DNA of 14,126 bases, taken from contig JAJYJR010000078.1 of assembly GCA_021789355.1 (NCBI GenBank), positions 1-14,126 of the forward strand. The letters are read 5' to 3'. The notes below the pieces were generated by a model. The model saw only the letters and a program-made list of their open reading frames with translations, searched no databases and had not been told where the DNA came from. Source of the DNA: Chloroflexota bacterium. Lineage in GTDB: Bacteria; Chloroflexota; Limnocylindria; Limnocylindrales; CSP1-4. The position numbers were made by a program, and so were the translations under genes. This document shows, piece after piece, positions 7,681-14,098 of this stretch (positions within the stretch are counted from its first letter, which is position 1; each line of letters starts with the position of its first letter).

Positions 7681-8490
7681 TCACTCGCCCGTGATCCCGG
7701 TGATGGCTTTGACCAGGGAGTCCGGAGTGAATGCGGCAGCAGCGCCATCCGCCACGACCCTGCCGAGACGCAGCACGACAATCCGATCGCACACCTCGAA
7801 GACGTGCGGCAGGGTGTGCGAGACCATGACTACCCCCAAGCCCTTGTGGCGGGCCTGACGAATGGCCTCCAGCACCTGCATCGACTGCGCCGCTCCCAGG
7901 TGGTTCGTCGGCTCATCGAGGATCAGCATCTTTCGTGCCCACGCAACTGCCCGCCCGATGGCCACGGCCTGCCGCTGGCCACCGGAGAGTCGATTGACCC
8001 TGGCTACCGCAGACGGCACGGTGATGCTCAGGCGCTTGAGGTCCGCAAGCGCCTCCGTGGCCATCGTGCCTTCGTCGAGGAAGCCCAGTCGACCCAGCAG
8101 ACCGGGCCGAGCGATCTCGCGGCCAAGGAACAGGTTCGCGCTGATCGAGAGATGCGGCGCCAGACCTGAGTCCTGGTACAGGGTCTCGATCCCCGCTTCA
8201 CGCGCCTCGTGCGGGGAGCGCCATTCGTGCTCCCGGCCCTCGAAATAGACGACGCCGGAGTCGGCCGGGTGCACCCCGGACAGGACCTTCACGAGCGTGC
8301 TCTTGCCAGCGCCATTGTCCCCGACGAGGCCCACCACCTCGCCCGCAGAGACGCTCAGGCTGACGTCGTCCAAGGCGAGGACGCTGCCGTAGCTCTTCGT
8401 GACATGGGAGATCTCGCAGAGGGACCGAAGCGAGGGTGCGCCCGGTTCACTCTGAGGGGACGGGGCAGGGGGCGACGCCATGTCAGTCAT
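7681..8490 (-). CDS. CUT2-type sugar ABC transporter, single-domain ATP-binding protein (FrcA-like)
   Basis: The 269-residue protein has one complete ABC domain: Walker A GDNGAGKST (57-65), Q-loop Gln106, signature LSGGQ (168-172), Walker B 'MLILDEP' (188-194) and H-loop His225. RbsA/XylG-type partners of CUT2 permeases normally have two fused domains of about 500 residues; this one has only one, like FrcA, so it should act as a homodimer. The first 25 residues are a Pro/Ser-rich tail before the domain. The ATG overlaps the permease stop by 4 bases (ATGA). It powers sugar uptake with the permease and the binding protein of the same unit. Confidence 0.92.
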   Translation of the reverse strand: MTDMASPPAPSPQSEPGAPSLRSLCEISHVTKSYGSVLALDDVSLSVSAGEVVGLVGDNGAGKSTLVKVLSGVHPADSGVVYFEGREHEWRSPHEAREAGIETLYQDSGLAPHLSISANLFLGREIARPGLLGRLGFLDEGTMATEALADLKRLSITVPSAVARVNRLSGGQRQAVAIGRAVAWARKMLILDEPTNHLGAAQSMQVLEAIRQARHKGLGVVMVSHTLPHVFEVCDRIVVLRLGRVVADGAAAAFTPDSLVKAITGITGE

Positions 8491-9548
8491 GCCACATTCC
8501 TCGCAGACCCGCCGAGACTCTGCATGATCACCGCGCCGGCGATCAGGGCGCCAACGACCACCTGCTGCCAGTTCGGCTCGACGCCTATCAAGATCAGTCC
8601 GCTGAGCACCGACGAGATGATGAGGGCGCCGAGCACGGTCCCCGCCATCTTCCCTTCGCCTCCGAACAGGCTGGTCCCGCCGATGACCGTGGCGGCGATC
8701 GCGGTGAGCTCCTGCCCTGACCCGGACGTCGGCGCGCCGGACGCGAGCCGGAAGTAGACAACCACCCCGGCCAACCCGGCGAGCAGCCCGCTGAACACGT
8801 AGAGCCGCACCAGGTGCCGTTCCACGTCAACGCCCGCAGCGCGTGCGGCGAACGCGTTCGACCCGACGGCGTAGGTCCAGCGGCCGAACCTGGAGTTCTC
8901 GAGATACGCCCAGGAGATGGCCAGCACGCCGATGACCACGATGAGCGGCACCGTGAACATGCCCAGGTACAGGTTGTTCCCCAGGGGGACGACCATGGCC
9001 GGGCCACCCGCGACCTGCTGCCCGCCGGTCACCACGAGTGTCAGTCCCGCAGCCGCGCCCAGCGTCGCGAGCGTGGCGATGAACGGCGCCAGGCGTGCGC
9101 GCGTGATCAGCAGGCCGTTCACCAGGCCGACGATCGCGCCGCTCAGCACACCGACGATGAGCCCGCCGGCGACGGTGAGCCACGGGTTGAACCCCGCCCC
9201 GTTCATGGCCTGCATCATCAGGGCGCACAGGACGCCCGACCAACCGAGGTTGGATCCTACGGACAGGTCAATCCCGCCCGAGATCACCACATACGTCTCG
9301 CCGATCGCCATGAGCATGACCGGCGCCCAGTCCTGCAGGATGTTGCCGAACGACGCGGTCGAGAAGAACAGCGGGTTGAGCACGGAGAAGCCCAACACCA
9401 TCACGATGTACACGATGAGCAGGACCGCGGGCTGGCTGGTCCGCACCTCAGCGATCCGCACCCGCCAGCCGCCGGCATGTCCGGTACCAACGTCCCGATC
9501 GCGCACGGTCATCTCGTGTTCCGCGGCCTGGCTGTTCGGCGGCATCAT
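8487..9548 (-). CDS. CUT2-type sugar ABC transporter permease (RbsC/FrcC-like)
   Basis: About 353 residues, strongly hydrophobic, with roughly eight to ten membrane segments. 'GGIDLSVGSNLGWSGV' and the segment around 'GLVNGLLITRARLAPFIATLATLGAAAG' are the conserved core of ribose-type permeases (BPD_transp_2), and 'FAARAAGVDVERHLVRLYVFSGLLAGLAGVV' is the coupling region that contacts the ATPase. The ATG at 9548 has GGAG (9554-9557) 5 bases upstream; a GTG at 9554 and an ATG at 9545 are alternatives. A hairpin and 272 bases separate it from the binding-protein gene, while it overlaps the ATPase gene by 4 bases. The imported sugar is unknown; the family takes pentoses and hexoses. Confidence 0.93.
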   Translation of the reverse strand: MMPPNSQAAEHEMTVRDRDVGTGHAGGWRVRIAEVRTSQPAVLLIVYIVMVLGFSVLNPLFFSTASFGNILQDWAPVMLMAIGETYVVISGGIDLSVGSNLGWSGVLCALMMQAMNGAGFNPWLTVAGGLIVGVLSGAIVGLVNGLLITRARLAPFIATLATLGAAAGLTLVVTGGQQVAGGPAMVVPLGNNLYLGMFTVPLIVVIGVLAISWAYLENSRFGRWTYAVGSNAFAARAAGVDVERHLVRLYVFSGLLAGLAGVVVYFRLASGAPTSGSGQELTAIAATVIGGTSLFGGEGKMAGTVLGALIISSVLSGLILIGVEPNWQQVVVGALIAGAVIMQSLGGSARNVA

Positions 9549-9670
9549 GCACACTCCACGGTGTTGGGGGCAGGATCGTCAGTGACGACCGGGCACGCGG
9601 TCACTGCGGGTGACGCGTCTGCCACGGACAGGCGGCTCGGCGGCCGCCGGCTCCGAACCGATGAATGGGC

Positions 9671-9712
9671 AGGGGGCACTCTCGTGGGGTGTGGGCCAAG
9701 AGAGTGCCCCCT
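9671..9712. other. Long perfect stem-loop between binding-protein and permease genes
   Basis: AGGGGGCACTCTC (9671-9683) pairs perfectly with GAGAGTGCCCCCT (9700-9712), a 13-bp stem with a 16-base loop. No T-run follows in the direction of transcription (leftward). The remainder of the gap between 9549 and 9820 shows nothing I can identify. In transporter operons such hairpins commonly protect the upstream binding-protein message or attenuate downstream genes, which would give more binding protein than permease. That role is inferred. Confidence 0.6.
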
Positions 9713-9820
9713 CCCTGCTGCACGGTGAACTTGGTCTGAGTCCGCACCTATGGTCAGCCGGAGGGGATCTGCCACTGCCGGCCGACCATCACGGTGCGGG
9801 TTGCGCCGAACGCCGCGCGC

Positions 9821-10921
9821 CTACTGCTTGTAGGTGTACTGCTCCGTCGTGCTCAGGTTCGCCTGCGTCATGGCCACGTTCGGGATGATGACGTCCTTCT
9901 GGAAGTCGTTCTTCCCCTGCACAGCCGCGACGGCGTCCTGCAGCGCCAGGGTTGCCTCCTCGGCAGGGTTCTGCGCGATCAGCGCGCTGAACACGCCCTG
10001 CTTGAGATAGGACACTTCGGCCGGGTAGGCATCGTAGCCGACAAGCTTGACCTTGCCGACGAGGTTCTTGTTCTGGAGCGCGGCAACAGCGCCGGTTCCC
10101 GAGGTTCCGTCAATGGCGAAGATGCCGGCCAGATGCGGGTACTTGAGAAGAATGGTGTCGATTGCCGAGGTTGCAGCCGAAGGCTGGCTGTACGAGTACT
10201 GCGTCGGGCCCACCAGCTGGATGTTGGGGTACTTGGCGATCTCCTCGGTGAAGCCCTTCGCCCGAGCCGCATCGGTGGTGACCGTAGGCGAACTCGACTG
10301 GATGTAGACCTGACCCTTTCCGCCGATCTGCTGCGCCAGGGTGTCAGCCGCGAGCTTGCCCCCGCCCACGTTATCGCCCGTGATGAACGCGGTGATGAGG
10401 CTCGGGTCATTGATCGTCGTGTCGACGTTGATGACCGGGATCTTCTGTGCGACGAACTGCTGGACCATGGCCGTGAGCGCATTGGGGTCGGTCGGCACCA
10501 GCACCAGTGCGTCGGGCTTCAGGGCGAGCATGGACTCGACGAACGGGAGTTCCGCCTGCGGCGAGTACGCGGTCGAGCTGCCCTCCCAGATCAGCCGGAT
10601 GTTCAGCTTCTGGGCCTCCTCCTGCGCGGCGAGTTCCATCGACAGGAAGAAGGGATCAGAGGCGATGCCGGGGACAAAGCCAACCGTGATCTGCTTTGGC
10701 GCGGCGCTGGCGGCAGCGGCCGCAGCGCTGGCCGGTGCGGCGCTCGCCGGTGCTGCAGCGCTTGCGGGAGCCGCGGCGCTCGCCGGTGCTGCAGCGCTTG
10801 CCGGGGCGGCCGGAGCGGCGGCGCTGGCGGGTGCCGTGGACGACGCGCTGGAGCACGCCGTGGTGACTAGCAACCCCAGGGTGACCGCGGCCGCCACCGT
10901 TGGTCGTAGAGAGCGCCTCAT
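9821..10921 (-). CDS. Sugar ABC transporter substrate-binding lipoprotein (RbsB-like, Peripla_BP_4)
   Basis: The 366-residue protein starts with a basic signal peptide and a lipobox-like TTAC with Cys23, then a long Ala/Pro/Ser linker (about 24-73) and a type-1 sugar-binding fold: 'ITVGFVPGIASDPFF', 'DALVLVPTDPNALTAMVQQFVAQKIPVINVDT', 'GIFAIDGTSGTGAVAAL'. The pattern is that of ribose/galactose-type (CUT2) binding proteins. It captures the sugar outside the membrane and delivers it to the permease. The ATG at 10921 is preceded by GGAGGA (10929-10934) at 7 bases, an excellent ribosome site. It is the first gene of the leftward unit and is driven by the promoter at 11026-11053 with an operator inside its leader. 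Confidence 0.92.
   Translation of the reverse strand: MRRSLRPTVAAAVTLGLLVTTACSSASSTAPASAAAPAAPASAAAPASAAAPASAAAPASAAPASAAAAAASAAPKQITVGFVPGIASDPFFLSMELAAQEEAQKLNIRLIWEGSSTAYSPQAELPFVESMLALKPDALVLVPTDPNALTAMVQQFVAQKIPVINVDTTINDPSLITAFITGDNVGGGKLAADTLAQQIGGKGQVYIQSSSPTVTTDAARAKGFTEEIAKYPNIQLVGPTQYSYSQPSAATSAIDTILLKYPHLAGIFAIDGTSGTGAVAALQNKNLVGKVKLVGYDAYPAEVSYLKQGVFSALIAQNPAEEATLALQDAVAAVQGKNDFQKDVIIPNVAMTQANLSTTEQYTYKQ
10737..10801 (-). repeat. 36-bp in-frame tandem repeat in the lipoprotein linker
   Basis: A 29-base segment at 10737-10765 is repeated exactly at 10773-10801, a period of 36 bases or 12 codons. It encodes repeats of the type PASAAA within the Ala/Pro linker of the binding protein. 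Its length may vary between strains by slippage; this is inference. Confidence 0.8.
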
Positions 10922-11000
10922 CGTGTCTTCCTCCTACTGGGAGCCGCTCGACTGCGCGTGCTCGAGAGCTCACAAGCCCTCATTCTCGGGCCGACGTCTC

Positions 11001-11024
11001 GAAAACGTGTGCGCAATCGTTTTC
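11001..11024. promoter_or_regulatory. LacI-family operator in front of the transporter unit
   Basis: The site is a perfect inverted repeat, GAAAACG (11001-11007) and CGTTTTC (11018-11024), around a 10-base centre. Read leftward, it contains AAACGATTGCG (11012-11022), which recurs at the LacI gene. It starts 1 base after the -10 box of the transporter promoter, so a bound repressor would cover the start of transcription. AA-N-CG-N-TT is the usual core of LacI-family sites. Confidence 0.72.
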
Positions 11025-11025
11025 C

Positions 11026-11053
11026 ATCATACGAGCGCGACGCGACCTGTCAA
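11026..11053 (-). promoter_or_regulatory. Sigma-70-type promoter of the transporter/HPS/PHI unit
   Basis: On the - strand TTGACA (11048-11053) and TATGAT (11026-11031) are 16 bases apart. This is the best promoter in the window: a perfect -35 and a 5-of-6 -10. It points toward the binding-protein ATG at 10921, giving a leader of roughly 95-100 bases, and is followed directly by the LacI-type operator. Confidence 0.82.
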
Positions 11054-11304
11054 GCGGCTGGCCTTGCGCCACGACACACCCCCGCGGTCTGCATATATCG
11101 TGTGTCACTCTTGCTGGAACGCCACAGTGGCGGACGCGTGGTCTCGGCGACGGAGCCCGTTCGAATGAGCACGCAGCGGCGGCATCCACGCACAGGTGAC
11201 CTCGCGGGCGGGGCCCGCTCCCAGGCCACGACCGACGTGGACCGATGGCCGCGCGGCCACCCCGTGACTGGGGTAGGAGACCAGCGAACGCCGGGTCGCG
11301 TGGG
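11054..11304. other. Intergenic spacer between the divergent promoters
   Basis: About 250 bases without a gene. There is a 7-bp inverted repeat, GACACAC (11073-11079) and GTGTGTC (11100-11106), around an AT-rich CATATAT core, and a 12-bp palindrome GGCCGCGCGGCC near 11248. Either could be a regulator site, but nothing ties them to a known one. Confidence 0.4.
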
Positions 11305-11333
11305 TTGACGAGACCCCAGAGACCCTGTACGCT
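11305..11333 (+). promoter_or_regulatory. Promoter of the lacI–hxlB–epimerase unit
   Basis: TTGACG (11305-11310) and TACGCT (11328-11333) are separated by 17 bases, 28 bases upstream of the regulator start. The shared operator core begins 3 bases after the -10 box, so this promoter probably represses itself through its own product. Confidence 0.75.
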
Positions 11334-11334
11334 C

Positions 11335-11346
11335 GAAACGATTGCG
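11335..11346 (+). promoter_or_regulatory. LacI-family operator in front of the regulator gene
   Basis: GAAACGATTGCG shares the 11-mer AAACGATTGCG with the operator at 11001-11024. It sits where transcription should start, like the other site, which fits autoregulation and coordinated control of both units by one repressor. Confidence 0.68.
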
Positions 11347-11360
11347 AGGGAGAGCGCGCG

Positions 11361-12440
11361 TTGATCACGGTGACGGACGTGGCGAAACGGGCTGGGGTGT
11401 CGACCAGCACGGTGTCCCACGTTCTCAATCGCACGCGCCCGGTGTCGGATGAACTGCGCCAGAGGGTGCTGGCGGCGATCGAAGACCTGGGCTATGAGCC
11501 CAACGCCGTCGCGCGGTCTCTCCGGATGCGCCGATCCAACACGCTGGGACTCGTGATCTCGGATCTGGAGAACCCGTTCTTCACGGCGGTGGTCCGAGGG
11601 GTCGAGGACGTGGCGCAGGAGAGCGGATACACGCTGATCCTCTGCAACAGCAACGAGGAGGTCGCGCGCGAGCGCGACTACATCCGCGTGCTGCTGGCGC
11701 GACGCGTCGACGGCCTCATTCTGTCCCCGGTGGGCGAGAAGCACGAGCTTCTCGCGCGGATCGTCCTCGAGCGTTTCCCGCTCGTCTTCTTCGATCGGTA
11801 CGTGCCCGGCCTCGACGTCTCGTCCGTCGGGATCGACAACGAGCAGGGTGCCTATGAGGCGGTGCGCCATCTCGTCCTTCTGGGGCATCGCCGGATCGCG
11901 ATGGTCTCAGGTCGCGTGGGGCCCTCGACCGGCCGCGACCGTATCGCGGGCTACCGCCGTGCGCTCCGAGAGGCGGGCATCGACCTGGACGACCGCCTGA
12001 TCGCCGAGGGCTATTCGACCTCGGAGGGTGCGTCGCGGGCAGTCACGACGTTGCTCGAACTCACGCCCCGCCCCACCGGCCTGTTCGCCGGCAACAACCT
12101 CATGACCATCGGGGCCCTCGCGGCCATCGAGGACGCCGGATTGTCGGTGCCCGAGGACATCGCCCTCGTCGGCTTCGACGACTTCGCGTGGTCAGAGGTC
12201 TTCCGACCACGCCTCACCACCATCGCGCAGCCCACCTACGAGCTGGGCCGCACCGCGGCTGAACTGTGCCTGCGCCTCATCAACGCCGATCGGGACGAAC
12301 CCACTCGACAGGTCACCATGCGGGGCCAGCTGATCGTGCGCGAATCCTCGGGAGCCCCGGTCGACCAGATGACGCCCCTGTCCGAGCGGCGACTCGGTCG
12401 CACGCGCACGCAGACGCCGGGGACACACGCGGCACGATGA
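11361..12440 (+). CDS. LacI-family transcriptional regulator
   Basis: The 359-residue protein has the N-terminal helix-turn-helix 'TVTDVAKRAGVSTSTVSHVLN' (residues 3-23), the hinge helix 'PNAVARSLR' (about 47-55) and a sugar-binding effector domain beginning 'NTLGLVISDLENPFF' with 'VSSVGIDNEQGAYEAVRHLVLLGHRRIA' and 'VPEDIALVGFDD'. It should bind DNA as a dimer and respond to a sugar or sugar phosphate. The start is TTG at 11361, supported by GAGGGAGAG (11346-11354) and by the family's usual first residues. The gene is divergent from the transporter unit, and matching operator cores are present at both promoters, so it is most likely the local repressor. The last 30 residues (basic, Thr/Arg-rich) extend past the fold. 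Confidence 0.95.
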   Translation: MITVTDVAKRAGVSTSTVSHVLNRTRPVSDELRQRVLAAIEDLGYEPNAVARSLRMRRSNTLGLVISDLENPFFTAVVRGVEDVAQESGYTLILCNSNEEVARERDYIRVLLARRVDGLILSPVGEKHELLARIVLERFPLVFFDRYVPGLDVSSVGIDNEQGAYEAVRHLVLLGHRRIAMVSGRVGPSTGRDRIAGYRRALREAGIDLDDRLIAEGYSTSEGASRAVTTLLELTPRPTGLFAGNNLMTIGALAAIEDAGLSVPEDIALVGFDDFAWSEVFRPRLTTIAQPTYELGRTAAELCLRLINADRDEPTRQVTMRGQLIVRESSGAPVDQMTPLSERRLGRTRTQTPGTHAAR

Positions 12441-12498
12441 TCATCTGGCGTCGCATCGCGAGTGGATGCCCCGACCCAGCGCACCTGGACTGCCTCAC

Positions 12499-13056
12499 GT
12501 GACGTACGGCGTCAGCTACCGCCAGATCCTCCGCGAGGTCGAACGCGTTCTCTCCGGCGTCGACCCGGATGAGGTGGAGCGCCTTGTCGGCGAAGTCCTG
12601 CGAGCCCACACCGTCGTCACTGCGGGCGCCGGCCGAGTCGGCATGGCAGCGCGCGGCTTCGCGATGCGACTCGGGCACCTCGGTCGGCGGGCGTATGCGC
12701 TCGGCGATGCTGCCGTGCCCGCAATCGGCAACGGGGACCTCCTCGTGGTCGCATCCGGTTCTGGCGAGACTCAGACCATCGTCGCTGTTGCCGAGGTCGC
12801 CAAAGGCAGCGGTGCGCGCGTGGCGCTGCTGACGGGACGGAGAGACTCTCGGCTCGGTGCGCTCGCCGACACCGTGGTCGTGGTGCCTGCGCCATCGAAG
12901 GCGCATGCCGTCGACGGCTTCGCCTCCGTCCAGCCCATGACGACGCTCAACGAGCAGTGCCTGCAGTTGCTGTTCGACGCGATCGTCCTTGACTTGATGG
13001 CTCGGAGCGGCGAGAGCCACGAGACGATGTGGCGTCGCCACAGCAACCTCGAGTAG
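12499..13056 (+). CDS. hxlB: 6-phospho-3-hexuloisomerase (PHI), SIS-domain, copy B
   Basis: From the GTG at 12499 the protein is 185 residues, the same as B. subtilis HxlB as I recall it, and has 40 residues before the TAGAGR motif (41-46), as in that protein. Other marks are FAMRLGHLG (54-62), SGSGET (86-91), 'VQPMTTLNEQ' with Glu152, and the C-terminal 'ETMWRRHSNLE', close to the PHI ending HANLE. An in-frame ATG at 12466 would add 11 residues (MPRPSAPGLPH) without a better ribosome site. It interconverts 3-hexulose 6-phosphate and fructose 6-phosphate. It lies 58 bases after lacI and 7 bases before the epimerase gene. The loop usually reading GSLFEQ is TTLNEQ here, so substrate preference may differ from copy A. 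Confidence 0.85.
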   Translation: MTYGVSYRQILREVERVLSGVDPDEVERLVGEVLRAHTVVTAGAGRVGMAARGFAMRLGHLGRRAYALGDAAVPAIGNGDLLVVASGSGETQTIVAVAEVAKGSGARVALLTGRRDSRLGALADTVVVVPAPSKAHAVDGFASVQPMTTLNEQCLQLLFDAIVLDLMARSGESHETMWRRHSNLE

Positions 13057-13063
13057 GTCAGCC

Positions 13064-13762
13064 GTGTTCGCACCCTGCAAACTCGCCGCGTCCCTGATCT
13101 GTGCGGACATGCTCGATCTCGGAACCGAAGTCGAGCGCCTGGAGCGCGGACAGGCCGACCACATTCACCTCGACGTCATGGATGGCGTGTTCGTGCCGCG
13201 ATACGGCCTGCCTCCGGAGGTACTCAGCGCGGTGCGCAAGCGCACCTCCATTCCGGTCGACGTCCATCTCATGGTTGCCGATCCCGAGCCGTACATCGAC
13301 ACGTTCGTCCGGGCAGGCGCCGACATCGTGACCTTCCACATCGAATCGACCATGCACGCGTCCCGGGTGATCGGACGCATCAGGCAGGCCGGCGCCAGGG
13401 CGGGCGTCGCCCTCAATCCCGCCACCAGCCCGAACGTACTGGAGTGGATCGCAGAGGATCTGGCGCTGGTCCTGGTCATGGCCATCAATCCGGGCATCGT
13501 CGGACACAGGCTGATACCAGGGATGATCGCCAAGATCACCCAGGTGCGGGACCTGGTGAATGGGGTCAATCCAACCTGCATCGTCGAGGTCGACGGCGGC
13601 GTCACGTTCGAAAGCGCGCCGCGCATGGTGGCCGCCGGCGCCGACATGCTCGTCTGCGGCAACTCGACGATCTTCCGGCCGGACAGGCCTGTCGACAAGG
13701 CGCTGCGGGATCTGCGCGCCTCTCTGCGATCGGCGAGCCCGCGCAGCGGCGGAGAACCCTGA
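13064..13762 (+). CDS. Ribulose-phosphate 3-epimerase family protein (Rpe or AlsE-like)
   Basis: The 232-residue TIM-barrel has the family's catalytic and metal residues: Ser10, His35 and Asp37 in HIHLDVMDG, His68 in DVHLMV, and Asp177 in VEVDGGV, with the Met residues near 39, 70 and 139. Family members epimerise ribulose 5-phosphate to xylulose 5-phosphate (Rpe) or allulose 6-phosphate to fructose 6-phosphate (AlsE). Two usual motifs are altered: 'FHIES' in place of FHPE, and 'NPGIVGH' in place of NPGFGGQ, so the substrate is uncertain. The start is GTG at 13064, 7 bases after the PHI stop. It is the last gene of the LacI unit and can pass ribulose 5-phosphate made by HPS onward, or return an epimeric hexulose phosphate to fructose 6-phosphate. 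Confidence 0.86.
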   Translation: MFAPCKLAASLICADMLDLGTEVERLERGQADHIHLDVMDGVFVPRYGLPPEVLSAVRKRTSIPVDVHLMVADPEPYIDTFVRAGADIVTFHIESTMHASRVIGRIRQAGARAGVALNPATSPNVLEWIAEDLALVLVMAINPGIVGHRLIPGMIAKITQVRDLVNGVNPTCIVEVDGGVTFESAPRMVAAGADMLVCGNSTIFRPDRPVDKALRDLRASLRSASPRSGGEP

Positions 13763-13874
13763 CCTCGCCTCTCCGCAGAATCCCGTCTGTCAGCGCTGGC
13801 TCTCGCTCGATCGTTCTCCGCTTGTCGCGCCTGCGCAGACCCAGCGATGCAGGGCAGGGCGACGAGCGGGCCTG
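13763..13874. other. Short intergenic stretch after the epimerase gene
   Basis: No gene or clear terminator is visible. A weak pair, CGCTGG near 13794 and CCAGCG near 13846, is too far apart to call a hairpin. Confidence 0.35.
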
Positions 13875-13961
13875 GGGGCCGGGGACCTGCCGAGCGTGAC
13901 CGGGGCTGGTAACATGCCTCCCGCGCCGACATAGCTCAGCGGTAGAGCAGCTGTTTCGTAA
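13875..13961 (+). repeat. Direct repeat, copy 2 (tRNA-Thr promoter plus 5' tRNA half)
   Basis: It is 80/87 identical to 5307-5393 in the same orientation, the last matching base being A38 of the tRNA. This copy keeps a D-stem that pairs (GCTC with GAGC) where copy 1 has lost it, so copy 2 is the less decayed. The two copies bracket the complete sugar cassette. Confidence 0.9.
13887..13915 (+). promoter_or_regulatory. Promoter of the tRNA-Thr gene
   Basis: An extended -10 box TGGTAACAT (TAACAT at 13910-13915) follows a weak -35 (CTGCCG, 13887-13892) at 17 bases and ends 9 bases before the tRNA 5' end, as is usual for stable RNA genes. The same promoter with TAGCAT is present in copy 1. Confidence 0.5.
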
Positions 13962-14040
13962 CCAGCCCCGAGGGGGTTGTGAGGCGGTTTCCCGCACGGA
14001 AACAGCAGGTCGGGGGGCCTGAATAGGACCTACACCCCCC
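13925..14040 (+). pseudogene. Interrupted or incomplete tRNA-Thr(CGU) gene
   Basis: The 5' half is normal: acceptor GCCGACA (13925-13931), D-arm GCTC-AGCGGTA-GAGC, anticodon stem-loop GCTGT-TTCGTAA with anticodon CGT (13957-13959). After A38 come 40 unexpected bases (13962-14001) and then ACAGC-AGGTC-GGGGG (14002-14016), which is what a tRNA-Thr should have next: the other anticodon strand, variable loop and T-stem. The T-loop is replaced by 18 bases, followed by CCCCC, and no acceptor strand TGTCGGC is found before the window ends. The 40 bases themselves begin CCAGC, which could pair with GCTGT except for one base. As it stands it should not give a mature tRNA. Confidence 0.6.
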
Positions 14041-14098
14041 AGGCAAACCCCCCAAACGGGCTATCGAACGAGGCTCCGCGTGCGCCTACGCTGGCCGC

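Noticed and set aside
7602..7781. N-terminal extension of HPS by 60 residues
   Set aside because: The HPS fold starts at 'MLLQLAID'; the extension overlaps the ATPase C-terminal coding sequence and is unlike any HPS N-terminus.
10700..10850. The repetitive GC-rich block as a possible CRISPR or minisatellite
   Set aside because: It is in frame, has a 36-base period and encodes the Ala/Pro linker of the binding lipoprotein; there are no spacers.
10980..11888. A 302-codon - strand frame covering the divergent promoter region and the LacI N-terminus
   Set aside because: It would cross two promoters, both operators and the LacI helix-turn-helix, and has no family features.
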